Shown in pieces: positions 8,517 to 16,934 of a stretch of DNA of 64,000 nt. Numbering within the stretch: the stretch's first letter is position 1; the number at the start of each line of letters is the position of its first letter. The notes beneath the pieces are model-generated. The model worked only from the letters and a program-made list of their open reading frames with translations, did no database searches and had not been told where the DNA came from. This DNA is from Thiomicrorhabdus sp965603495 (lineage in GTDB: Bacteria > Pseudomonadota > Gammaproteobacteria > Thiomicrospirales > Thiomicrospiraceae). The position numbers and the translations under genes are program-made. The stretch is from NCBI GenBank assembly GCA_965603495.1, contig CBFDDF010000001.1, positions 558,001 to 622,000 on the forward strand, read 5' to 3'.

Positions 8517-9716
8517 ATGTTATTTCTGGCAGGTGATATTGGAGGCACAAAAGCACTTCTTCAACTAATTTACACACCGCCAGAACGCGTTACTGACTAC
8601 TCCACTTTTACGAGCCTCGCGAGTCCAACAAACAAAACCATTCAACTCGCAAAACAGAGTTATCCTTGTGCCAATTTCGATTCACTAGAATCCATTATCA
8701 ATACTTTTCTTTCTCAGGCGCTTTCAGCTAAAAATTTATCTTCTTTTACTGACGTTGATATCGATGCCAATTTTGTGAAAATTCAATCAGCATGCTTTGG
8801 GTTGCCAGGCCCTGTTAATAGCCGCATTGTGCAACTAACCAATTTACCTTGGCTAATCGATGCGCAAAAAATAGAGAAACTCTGCTCAATTCAATCGGTT
8901 CATTTCGTTAATGATTTTTATGCAGCCGCGAGCGGTGTTCAAAGCCTTACCGAAGACAATGTGGTTGCGCTCTACCGTCCATCTGAACAAGCTAATGATG
9001 CCGGCAATCGTTTAGTAATCGGCGCCGGGACAGGATTGGGGGTTGCTCCGATATTCTATGATGGAAAAAATTATATCCCTGTGAGTTCGGAAGGCGGGCA
9101 CTTTGACTTTGCACCTATTTCAGAAACTCAGCAGTTGTTACTTACCTGGTTATGGCAGCAGTGGCAGCATGTTTCTTACGAAAGAGTCTTGTCTGGGCCT
9201 GGTCTGGAAGCACTTTATCACTTTTTTAAAACGTTTGATTGCCCCGTCTCCTTTGCATCCGAAAATAACACCGGGTCATTGGATTCTAAAAAAAATACTT
9301 TATACTGTACGCATAACAACTTATTAGGTTCGCTTGTTGCTAGTATTACAGAAAACCCCTTGGCTTGTTTAGGGGATGAAGCTCTTAGTGCCGCGCAAAT
9401 CAGTGTAGCTGCAGACCAAGGAGATCCTATCGCCATTAAGGCTTTAACGGAGTTTGTGACAATTTATGGCGCCTTTGTTGGTGCAGTTGCACTTATTTGG
9501 CATGCACCACAAGGTATTTATCTAGCGGGCGGAATCGCTGCAAAAATTCTGCCTTGGATGCAACAGCCTTATTTTAAACAAGCTTTTTTAGAGAAGGGCA
9601 GGATGTCAAAGGTCGTTGCGAATATGCCGGTTTTTTTAGTGATCGATGAAAGCTTGGGGTTAAAGGGGGCGATGTTACAAAATCACTTGTTGGTGCGGTT
9701 GGATGATACGATTTAA
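8517..9716 (+). CDS. glk: Glucokinase (Glk family)
   Basis: It phosphorylates glucose to glucose 6-phosphate. The N-terminus has the ATP phosphate-binding motif LAGDIGGTKALLQL, followed by FGLPGPV, LTNLPWLID, FVNDFYAAA (catalytic Asp), GAGTGLGVAPI, SSEGGHFDFAP and a C-terminal YLAGGIAAKILPW. At 399 residues it is some 75 longer than the E. coli enzyme; extra sequence lies around residues 235-265 and 25-75. A GGGAG Shine-Dalgarno fixes the start. It precedes the glycogen genes, where it would recycle glucose released by MalQ and GH57 activity. Its codon use is more AT-leaning than that of the next genes. Confidence 0.88.
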   Translation: MLFLAGDIGGTKALLQLIYTPPERVTDYSTFTSLASPTNKTIQLAKQSYPCANFDSLESIINTFLSQALSAKNLSSFTDVDIDANFVKIQSACFGLPGPVNSRIVQLTNLPWLIDAQKIEKLCSIQSVHFVNDFYAAASGVQSLTEDNVVALYRPSEQANDAGNRLVIGAGTGLGVAPIFYDGKNYIPVSSEGGHFDFAPISETQQLLLTWLWQQWQHVSYERVLSGPGLEALYHFFKTFDCPVSFASENNTGSLDSKKNTLYCTHNNLLGSLVASITENPLACLGDEALSAAQISVAADQGDPIAIKALTEFVTIYGAFVGAVALIWHAPQGIYLAGGIAAKILPWMQQPYFKQAFLEKGRMSKVVANMPVFLVIDESLGLKGAMLQNHLLVRLDDTI

Positions 9717-9718
9717 TG

Positions 9719-9730
9719 ATGCAGCTGCAT
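9719..9730. promoter_or_regulatory. 12-bp palindrome between glk and glgC (possible operator)
   Basis: A perfect inverted repeat ATGCAGCTGCAT begins four bases after the glk stop. It lies 160 bases upstream of glgC and could be a repressor site or part of an mRNA end. No regulator is encoded nearby. Function is not known. Confidence 0.25.
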
Positions 9731-9846
9731 GATCGTAAATAATATAAGCGTTAACGTCACAAAAAATTAACAATAAAAATCAGAATAATCAGTAAGGTCG
9801 TTACTTACAGAAATTAGTAAATAGTGGCTCAGACGATAAATTACCA

Positions 9847-9866
9847 GCAATGATAAGCAATGATAA
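9847..9866 (+). repeat. Two tandem copies of GCAATGATAA upstream of glgC
   Basis: The 10-base unit GCAATGATAA occurs twice head to tail, followed by a third start (GCAGG). The repeat ends about ten bases before the strong AAAGGAG ribosome binding site of glgC, so it lies in the glgC leader. It may be slippage or a regulatory direct repeat. Confidence 0.5.
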
Positions 9867-9890
9867 GCAGGGATCAAAGGAGATGACTGA

Positions 9891-11159
9891 ATGAAATACT
9901 ATTGTGAGACAAAATCGGCAACCGATTTAACGCGTAAAACCTTGGCCTTGGTACTCGCGGGTGGTGAGGGAAGTCGTCTAAAAGACTTAACTCGCTGGCG
10001 AGCTAAACCTGCAGTGCCGTTCGGTGGTAAATATCGCATTATCGATTTTGTGTTATCCAATTGTGTGAATTCAGGTATTCGTAAGATTGGGGTGTTGACC
10101 CAGTATAAATCACACTCTTTGATTCGTCATATTCAGCGTGCTTGGAGTTTTATGCGTTATGAGGTTGGAGAATTTGTGGAAATCATGCCCGCCCAGCAAC
10201 GTGTGGACAAGGATTGGTATTTAGGCACTGCCGATGCGCTCTATCAAAATTTAGATATCATGCGTCGCCACACTCCAGAGTATGTCATGGTGTTGGGGGG
10301 CGATCATATCTACTCAATGGATTACAGTAAAATGCTGGTAGAGCATGCTAACTCCGGCGCCGATGTGACGATTGGTTGTATTGAAGTGCCTCGCATGGAG
10401 GCGACAGGCTTCGGTGTCATGTCGGTGGATGAAACCTTAAGAATCACCAAGTTCACTGAGAAACCTGCTGATCCAGACGCGATGCCTGGTAAACCCGATA
10501 AAGCTCTGGCATCGATGGGGATTTATATTTTCTCGACTGAGTTTTTATTTCAGAAGTTGATTGAAGATAGGGATAATCCAAATTCAAGTCGGGATTTTGG
10601 TAAAGATATTATTCCTTCGATTATTGAAGATTGGAAAGTTCAAGCGTTCCCATTTGTCGATGAGATGGAAAAACCTGTCTATTGGCGAGATGTGGGAACG
10701 CTTGAGTCTTTTTGGAAGGCAAATTTAGATTTATGCACTATTGAACCCGAATTAAATCTGTATAACCGTGATTGGCCAATCTGGACTTATCAAGCACAGA
10801 TGGCACCTGCCAAATTTACGTTTGATGATGAGGGGCGTCGTGGCATGGCAATTGACTCGCTGGTCGCTGGGGGCTGCATTATCTCAGGGGCACGTATCAA
10901 ACGTTCGATTATTGGCAGCGGCTCACGGGTGCATAGCTATTCTTTGATTAAGGATTCAGTATTACTACCACGCGTGGAGGTCGGTCAAAACTGTCGCATC
11001 CAAAATGCCGTCATCGATAAGGGTGCTGTGATTCCAGCAGACACTATTATCGGTGAAGATTTGATAGAAGATGCGAAGCGTTTTTATGTCGAACCTGAGA
11101 GTGGAATTGTTTTAGTGACGCCAGAGATGTTGGGGCAAAAACTCCATACGTTGCGTTAG
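9891..11159 (+). CDS. glgC: Glucose-1-phosphate adenylyltransferase
   Basis: GlgC makes ADP-glucose, the committed step of bacterial glycogen synthesis. The N-terminal nucleotidyltransferase domain has LVLAGGEGSRLKDLT, RAKPAVPFGGKYRIIDF, SNCVNSGI, GTADALYQNL and VLGGDHIYSMDY. The C-terminal left-handed beta-helix has GARIKRSIIGSGSRV. FTEKPADP and YWRDVGT contribute the sugar phosphate site. Length (422) is normal. A strong AAAGGAG precedes the ATG by eight bases. It is the first of six genes of glycogen metabolism in a row and is the expected allosteric control point. Confidence 0.97.
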   Translation: MKYYCETKSATDLTRKTLALVLAGGEGSRLKDLTRWRAKPAVPFGGKYRIIDFVLSNCVNSGIRKIGVLTQYKSHSLIRHIQRAWSFMRYEVGEFVEIMPAQQRVDKDWYLGTADALYQNLDIMRRHTPEYVMVLGGDHIYSMDYSKMLVEHANSGADVTIGCIEVPRMEATGFGVMSVDETLRITKFTEKPADPDAMPGKPDKALASMGIYIFSTEFLFQKLIEDRDNPNSSRDFGKDIIPSIIEDWKVQAFPFVDEMEKPVYWRDVGTLESFWKANLDLCTIEPELNLYNRDWPIWTYQAQMAPAKFTFDDEGRRGMAIDSLVAGGCIISGARIKRSIIGSGSRVHSYSLIKDSVLLPRVEVGQNCRIQNAVIDKGAVIPADTIIGEDLIEDAKRFYVEPESGIVLVTPEMLGQKLHTLR

Positions 11160-11220
11160 CTTGATGATCATACGCACTGCCTACTAGATTCATAAAAATA
11201 TATAAAAAAAGAACCGAATC

Positions 11221-12939
11221 ATGAAGCCTAAAAAGTTAAAAGTCGTTTTATGTTGGCATATGCACCAACCGCATTATCGAGATGGACTTGACGGTTTATA
11301 CCGTTTGCCATGGGTGTATTTGCATGCCATTAAAGATTATGCAGACATGGCATGGCATTTGGAAAACTGCCCTGAAGCAAGAGTGGTGGTGAATTTCGCC
11401 CCCGTGTTGTTGGAGCAGTTGGATGACTACACCCAGCAGATGCAGAAATGGCTAGTGACGGGCGAGCCAATGCAAGATCCTTTATTGAATCTGGTGGCGG
11501 GTGTCACGCCGATTCCAACGGAAGCTCTGCTGCGCGAAGAGATTGTGATGGCTTGCCAGCGCGCTTATGCACCGACCATGATTAATATTTTTCCACGTTT
11601 TCGTGAGTTGGTGGAGATGGTGCAGTGCGAAAGTGCGCCTATTGGCATCGATAAAGTTTGTGTTAGCTATTTAAATGCACAGTATTTTACGGATTTATTG
11701 GTTTGGTATCACTTAGCTTGGATGGGTGTGAGCTTACGCCATACAGATCCACGAGTGAATCAGTTGATGGCTAAAAAGAATAACTTTGATGCAGGCGACC
11801 AACGTTGTTTGATGGAGATTATGACCGATGCAGTCGCCAGTATTATTCCTCGCTATCGTGCCTTGATGGAGGCTAATCAAATTGAAATCTCCATGACGCC
11901 ATACGGCCATCCAATCGTTCCTTTGTTAATTGATTTTGCGAGTATGCGGGATGCTTTGCCTGATGCACCAGTACCAGTGTATGAAGAGTATCCAGATGGT
12001 TATGAACGCGCTAAATGGCATATGCAACATGGTTTGGAGGTCTATGAACACTATTTTGGAAGCCGTCCGAAAGGTGTGTGGTTGTCAGAAGGTGCTGTCA
12101 GTAGTGCCGCGGTGGGCTTGTTGGATGAATTTGATATTCAATGGACCGCTTCTGGCGAAGGTGTTTGGCGCCATTCTTGTGAAGCCTCACATATCAATCA
12201 ACATGATTTAAATAGTAAGAAGGCCTTATATCAACCGTTACAGCACGCATCACAAAATTGCGCAATCTTCTTTCGGGATGACGGTTTATCCGATATGGTT
12301 GGCTTTCAATATAAAGATTGGAATGCCGATGATGCCGCGAATGATTTTGCGCAACATATGGATAATATCGCGAATTTCCTAGGGGATGAAGTAGAGGAAC
12401 ATGTGGTCACCGTGATTTTGGATGGCGAGAATGCTTGGGAATATTACCCTGATAATGCCAATCACTTTTTGAGCAGTATGTACTGTAAGTTAACTGAAGA
12501 TCCTCAGATACAGATGACCACTTTTAAGGATGCTTTAAAGCAAGGTGCTAAGCTTCGCCATCTTCCAGTTTTGAAATCAGGGAGTTGGGTGTACGGTTCA
12601 TTTTCTACCTGGATTGGTGAGCCTGATAAAAACAAAGGTTGGGATCTGTTGGTAGAAGCCAAGCAAACCTTTGATTTGGTCTTGGCTTCAGGAGAATTGT
12701 CAGCAATAGAAGTCCAGCAAGCGACCGAACAGTTGGCCATTTGTGAAGGCTCCGACTGGTTCTGGTGGTTTGGTGGCTATAACCCGTCAGACAGTGTGAG
12801 AGATTTCGATCAGTTATATCGCCGACATTTAACGCGTCTTTATCAGATGTTAGGTCAGGCCGCACCGGAGCGTTTGGATATTCCAATCTCTCAAGGGGGC
12901 GGTGATATGGAAAACGCAGGGACCATGCGCCGTAATTAA
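11221..12939 (+). CDS. Glycoside hydrolase family 57 protein (alpha-amylase/glucanotransferase-like)
   Basis: The N-terminus VVLCWHMHQPHY is the GH57 hallmark. GVWLSEGAVS carries the expected nucleophilic glutamate and VILDGENAWEYY the acid/base aspartate; FRDDGLSDMVGF is also typical of the family. GH57 enzymes act on alpha-1,4 (or make alpha-1,6) glucan bonds with retention. The protein is cytoplasmic, with no signal peptide, and sits between glgC and malQ, so it probably trims or remodels glycogen. Whether it is an amylase, glucanotransferase or branching enzyme cannot be told from sequence by eye. A conventional glgB is also present, which makes a branching role less needed. Confidence 0.88.
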   Translation: MKPKKLKVVLCWHMHQPHYRDGLDGLYRLPWVYLHAIKDYADMAWHLENCPEARVVVNFAPVLLEQLDDYTQQMQKWLVTGEPMQDPLLNLVAGVTPIPTEALLREEIVMACQRAYAPTMINIFPRFRELVEMVQCESAPIGIDKVCVSYLNAQYFTDLLVWYHLAWMGVSLRHTDPRVNQLMAKKNNFDAGDQRCLMEIMTDAVASIIPRYRALMEANQIEISMTPYGHPIVPLLIDFASMRDALPDAPVPVYEEYPDGYERAKWHMQHGLEVYEHYFGSRPKGVWLSEGAVSSAAVGLLDEFDIQWTASGEGVWRHSCEASHINQHDLNSKKALYQPLQHASQNCAIFFRDDGLSDMVGFQYKDWNADDAANDFAQHMDNIANFLGDEVEEHVVTVILDGENAWEYYPDNANHFLSSMYCKLTEDPQIQMTTFKDALKQGAKLRHLPVLKSGSWVYGSFSTWIGEPDKNKGWDLLVEAKQTFDLVLASGELSAIEVQQATEQLAICEGSDWFWWFGGYNPSDSVRDFDQLYRRHLTRLYQMLGQAAPERLDIPISQGGGDMENAGTMRRN

Positions 12940-12971
12940 AAATCTGAAGGGTGCGCAGTTTAAGAGCCTTG

Positions 12972-13033
12972 AACTACGAAGGCTCGAAGAAAATATCAAA
13001 CATAAAATTTCGCATCTTCATGCCTTCGTGGTT
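12972..13033. repeat. Imperfect inverted repeat between GH57 gene and malQ
   Basis: Left arm AACTACGAAGGCTCGAAG (12972-12989) pairs with right arm CTTCATGCCTTCGTGGTT (13016-13033): 15 of 18 positions match, and one mismatch is a G-U pair in RNA. The 26-base loop is AT-rich. It could form an mRNA hairpin. It resembles the CTTCGTGG-type intergenic repeats that I recall from other proteobacteria, but I cannot confirm that. Confidence 0.45.
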
Positions 13034-13092
13034 AAAAGGTGTTTAGTCTAAAATTTAAAGCAAACCTCACTAATTAGAGTTGAGATAAATGT

Positions 13093-14484
13093 GTGAATAA
13101 AAGACAAGCCGGTGTGCTGTTGCACCCAACTTCTTTACCTAACTCTGAAGGTAAATCAGGGCAACTAAATGACCAGGCCTGGTTGTTTTTGGATTGGATG
13201 AATCGCGCTGGATTATCCATTTGGCAGATGTTGCCATTAACTCAGCCGCATGAAGATCTTTCGCCCTATCAAGCGGTTTCTGCCTTCGCTTTGAATCCAA
13301 CACTGTTACCGGATGACTGGTTAACTCAATTTGAGCAGTTCGGAGAAAAATCCTTTGCCGATTATTTAAATCAACCGCCGCATTGGTTGGAAGATTATGT
13401 TTTGTTTATGGTGATTAGAGATCATCAGAATAAAGCTTCATGGAGAGATTGGCCGCATGATTTGAAAATGCATGAGACTGAGGCCTTACAAAGGTTTGCA
13501 GAGATGCATCAAAATGAATTGCTGGCTCTAAAAAAACAGCAGTTTGTTTTATCTAAAATATGGCAACAGCTTAAAATAGATGCTAATCAGAAAGGCATTC
13601 AACTGTTTGGTGATATGCCTATTTTCGTGGCATTCGACAGCGCTGATGTCTGGGCGAACCCTGACCAATTTAAATTAGATGAAGAGCATAATCCCACGGT
13701 CGTCACAGGGGTACCACCTGATTATTTTTCAGAAACAGGACAACGTTGGGGTAATCCGCACTACAACTGGGGCGTGATGCAACAAGATGACTTCAGTTGG
13801 TGGCGTAAACGTATTGCAGAAGCCTTGACTCAGTTTGATTTACTGCGCATCGATCATTTTAGAGGGCTAGAGGCATCATGGGAGATAAAAGCCACAGAAG
13901 AGACGGCTATCAACGGCCAATGGGTGAAAACGCCGGGCCTTGAACTGTTAGCGGCCTTAAAATCAGACTTTCCAAATTTACCGATTATCGCCGAAGATTT
14001 GGGGAGTATTACCCCAGAAGTCGTGGCTTTAAAAGAACGCTATGATTTGCCCGGCATGTCGGTCTTACAGTTTGGCTTTAATGGTTTACCAGATAACCCG
14101 CATTCACTCTATGAGCAAGTGGAGAACTCGGTGACCTATACCGGTACTCATGATAACGACACAACCTTGGGTTGGTTTAATACCTTGGATGATGGTACCA
14201 AAAATTGGGTATTGGGGCAGTTACAAGCGGTTAATGCTGAGCAGCTTCAACAAGCGCATTTACCGGATGGAATGCCTTGGTTGTTAATCGCCGCGGCATT
14301 CAATACGGTCGCACAGCGCGTGATTGTGCCTATGCAGGATTTTCTAATGCTCGATGGGGCGCATCGTATGAATGTACCAGGCACAGCAGTAGGCAATTGG
14401 CGTTGGCAGTTTAATTGGTCACCAGAGTCAGGTGTATTAGCAGATAACCTACGGGTTTTATTGCAACAGACAGATCGTCTTTAA
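13093..14484 (+). CDS. malQ: 4-alpha-glucanotransferase (amylomaltase)
   Basis: A GH77 enzyme that transfers alpha-1,4-glucan segments and releases glucose. Motifs include GVLLHPTSLP at the N-terminus, GDMPIFVAFDSADVW, VTGVPPDYFSETGQRWGNP, LRIDHFRG with the nucleophilic Asp, IIAEDLG with the acid/base Glu, and TGTHDNDTT with the third catalytic Asp. At 463 residues it is a compact version, without the N-terminal extension of E. coli MalQ. The start is GTG (13093) after a weak ribosome binding site. One copy of the 12-bp palindrome lies near the start of the gene and encodes D-Q-A-W. Confidence 0.95.
   Translation: MNKRQAGVLLHPTSLPNSEGKSGQLNDQAWLFLDWMNRAGLSIWQMLPLTQPHEDLSPYQAVSAFALNPTLLPDDWLTQFEQFGEKSFADYLNQPPHWLEDYVLFMVIRDHQNKASWRDWPHDLKMHETEALQRFAEMHQNELLALKKQQFVLSKIWQQLKIDANQKGIQLFGDMPIFVAFDSADVWANPDQFKLDEEHNPTVVTGVPPDYFSETGQRWGNPHYNWGVMQQDDFSWWRKRIAEALTQFDLLRIDHFRGLEASWEIKATEETAINGQWVKTPGLELLAALKSDFPNLPIIAEDLGSITPEVVALKERYDLPGMSVLQFGFNGLPDNPHSLYEQVENSVTYTGTHDNDTTLGWFNTLDDGTKNWVLGQLQAVNAEQLQQAHLPDGMPWLLIAAAFNTVAQRVIVPMQDFLMLDGAHRMNVPGTAVGNWRWQFNWSPESGVLADNLRVLLQQTDRL
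13172..13183. repeat. Palindrome ACCAGGCCTGGT, copy 2
   Basis: Exact copy within malQ, encoding D-Q-A-W near the N-terminus. Confidence 0.9.
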
Positions 14485-14543
14485 ATAACGGCGCACTAAA
14501 AATAAAATGAACAATCGCTCACAGAGAAGGTTTGGTTAAAAGT

Positions 14544-16841
14544 ATGCAAATAAGTTGGCAAGCCCTGGATAAGGGATTACAGACAGATATCGAGGCCTTA
14601 CGACAAGGACGCCATCATGATGCGTTTGGTATTTTAGGTTGCCATGCTCTACCTGTCTCGCAAGCGTTACTGCAAGAGAAGACCTCTAAGGGGTCCAAGC
14701 AACCAGCTACGCTCAGCTCCGATCAAAAGATTGTAAAGACACAAGTGCCACAAGGCGAATGGGCGGTTCGAGTTTGGTTGCCTACTGCAGAGTCCGCTAA
14801 TATCGATGGCCTGTTCGAGTGTCAACGGATCGAAGGCACTGACCTGTTTGTCGCCTTCCTCTCAGATAAAGAAAAAAATCAGTTAGCGCAGCACTATGTG
14901 GTCAATTGGACAGAAGCCGATGAGTCTGAACATTCTATGGTTTCACCGTATACGTTCTTGCCGCAGCTGGGAGAGCTTGATTTGCACCTGTTTGCTCAAG
15001 GACAGCATTGGCAACTTTACAATGTATTGGGTGCTCACCCTAAAGAAGTTGATGACATTAAGGGGGTGCAATTTGCTGTTTGGGCGCCTTCGGCAGAGCG
15101 CGTTTCAGTGGTTGGTGATTTTAATGGTTGGCATGGACTGCGTCACCCAATGCGTGTCAATGGCGGCTCGGGGGTTTGGGAGTTGTTTATCCCGGGCTTA
15201 CAGGCGGGGGATGTCTATAAATTTGAAATTCGTAACCGTCAAACGGGTGATAGCTTTACTAAAGTCGATCCTTACGCCATGGCGATGGAATATCGTCCAG
15301 CGACCGGCTGTATCGTTTATGAATCAAAGTACCAGTGGAATGACCAGGCCTGGTTAGAATCGCAAAATACATTTGATTGGCAAAAATCGCCGATTAATAT
15401 TTACGAAGTGCATTTAGGCTCATGGCAAAGAGCAGATGATGGCGGTTTTTTAAACTATCGCGAAATCGCGCACCGTATGGTGGCGTATGTTCAATGGATG
15501 GGCTATACCCATATTGAATTGTTACCGATATCCGAGCATCCATTAGATGAGTCGTGGGGGTATCAAACCACCGGTTATTTTGCGCCCACCAGTCGTTTTG
15601 GTTCTCCGGATGATCTGCGGTATTTTGTCGATTACTGTCACCAGCACAATATTGGTGTGTTTTTGGACTGGGTGCCAGCGCATTTTCCCAAAGATGAATT
15701 CGCCTTAGGGCGTTTTGATGGTACAGCGCTGTATGAACATGAAGATCCGCGTAAAGGTGAGCACACTGAGTGGGGCACTTATATCTTCAATTTCGGACGT
15801 AATGAAGTCCGCAATTTTCTAATCAGTAATGCGTTGTATTGGCTTAAAGAGCTGCATATTGATGGTTTACGCGTCGACGCTGTGGCGGCGATGTTGTATT
15901 TGGATTACGCACGTGAAGCGGGCCAGTGGGTGCCCAATGAGCATGGTGGTCGCGAAAATCTAGAGGCGATTACCTTTATGCAAGCACTCAATGAACAAGT
16001 GCATGCACAGTGTCCAGGCGCGGTGGTGATGGCAGAAGAATCGACGTCATGGCCAATGGTTTCGCGCCCCACCTGGATGGGAGGATTAGGCTTTTCCATG
16101 AAATGGAATATGGGTTGGATGAACGACACGCTGGATTATTTTGAAAATGAACCCATCTTTCGTCCATATCATCATAACCAACTGACATTTAGTCAGATGT
16201 ATGCCTACTCTGAAAACTTTGTTCTCCCCTTGTCGCATGATGAAGTGGTGCATTTAAAAGGTTCTTTGATCGCTAAAATGCCGGGAGATGATTGGCAAAA
16301 GGCTGCCAATTTACGTCTATTGCTGGCTTATCAAATATTGCATCCAGGTAAGAAATTATTGTTTATGGGGTGTGAATTTGCACAATGGGGCGAGTGGAGT
16401 GAAGCGCGTGCTTTAGATTGGCACCTGTGTGATGAGCCTTTGAATAGAGGGGTGCAACTCCTCGCCCAAGGATTGAACCACCTGTATAAAAATCGTCCGG
16501 CGTTGTATGAACGTGAGTTTGATAGCCATGGTTTTGAATGGATTGATTGCCACGACTATGAGCAATCCATTTTAAGCTTTATCCGTTATGCGGATAACGA
16601 AAAAGTGGTCTGTATCTTTAACTTTACCCCTGTACCACGCCAAAATTACCGAATTGGTCTGCCCGAATCAGGTACCTATGTAGAGTTGATAAACTCCGAT
16701 GCACAGGTTTTTGGCGGCGGTAATATGGGGAATGGTGGGTCGATTCACACTGAAAACCAGGCATGGATGAATCAGGCCTACTCTGCGGAATTGACCTTGC
16801 CACCGTTGGCTGCCATCGTCTTAAAGTTAAAAATTGACTAA
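14544..16841 (+). CDS. glgB: 1,4-alpha-glucan branching enzyme
   Basis: GlgB introduces alpha-1,6 branches into glycogen. The long form is present: an N1 domain (about residues 1-145, with an extra Lys/Ser-rich loop near 45-75), a CBM48 domain with VQFAVWAPSAERVSVVGDFN, and a GH13 barrel with catalytic residues in DGLRVDAVAAMLYLDY (nucleophile), MAEESTSWP (acid/base) and LSHDEVVH. ATG 14544 was chosen; TTG 14532 is in frame but lies too close to AGAAGG. A palindrome copy at 15343 falls in the linker between CBM48 and barrel and encodes N-D-Q-A-W-L, the same peptide as in MalQ. Confidence 0.96.
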   Translation: MQISWQALDKGLQTDIEALRQGRHHDAFGILGCHALPVSQALLQEKTSKGSKQPATLSSDQKIVKTQVPQGEWAVRVWLPTAESANIDGLFECQRIEGTDLFVAFLSDKEKNQLAQHYVVNWTEADESEHSMVSPYTFLPQLGELDLHLFAQGQHWQLYNVLGAHPKEVDDIKGVQFAVWAPSAERVSVVGDFNGWHGLRHPMRVNGGSGVWELFIPGLQAGDVYKFEIRNRQTGDSFTKVDPYAMAMEYRPATGCIVYESKYQWNDQAWLESQNTFDWQKSPINIYEVHLGSWQRADDGGFLNYREIAHRMVAYVQWMGYTHIELLPISEHPLDESWGYQTTGYFAPTSRFGSPDDLRYFVDYCHQHNIGVFLDWVPAHFPKDEFALGRFDGTALYEHEDPRKGEHTEWGTYIFNFGRNEVRNFLISNALYWLKELHIDGLRVDAVAAMLYLDYAREAGQWVPNEHGGRENLEAITFMQALNEQVHAQCPGAVVMAEESTSWPMVSRPTWMGGLGFSMKWNMGWMNDTLDYFENEPIFRPYHHNQLTFSQMYAYSENFVLPLSHDEVVHLKGSLIAKMPGDDWQKAANLRLLLAYQILHPGKKLLFMGCEFAQWGEWSEARALDWHLCDEPLNRGVQLLAQGLNHLYKNRPALYEREFDSHGFEWIDCHDYEQSILSFIRYADNEKVVCIFNFTPVPRQNYRIGLPESGTYVELINSDAQVFGGGNMGNGGSIHTENQAWMNQAYSAELTLPPLAAIVLKLKID
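15343..15354. repeat. Palindrome ACCAGGCCTGGT, copy 3
   Basis: Exact copy within glgB between CBM48 and barrel domains, encoding D-Q-A-W as in malQ. Confidence 0.9.
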
Positions 16842-16934
16842 ACCACACTGTAATAAATACAGACGTATCTTCAAAGTGTTTTTGGGGAGCGTCGCCAAAC
16901 TTAAATTTACGAATAGAACCATTAGGAACCCAGT

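Noticed and set aside
11930..16188. Long antisense and alternate-frame ORFs within glycogen genes
   Set aside because: They overlap well-supported enzymes, have no family motifs and no ribosome binding sites.
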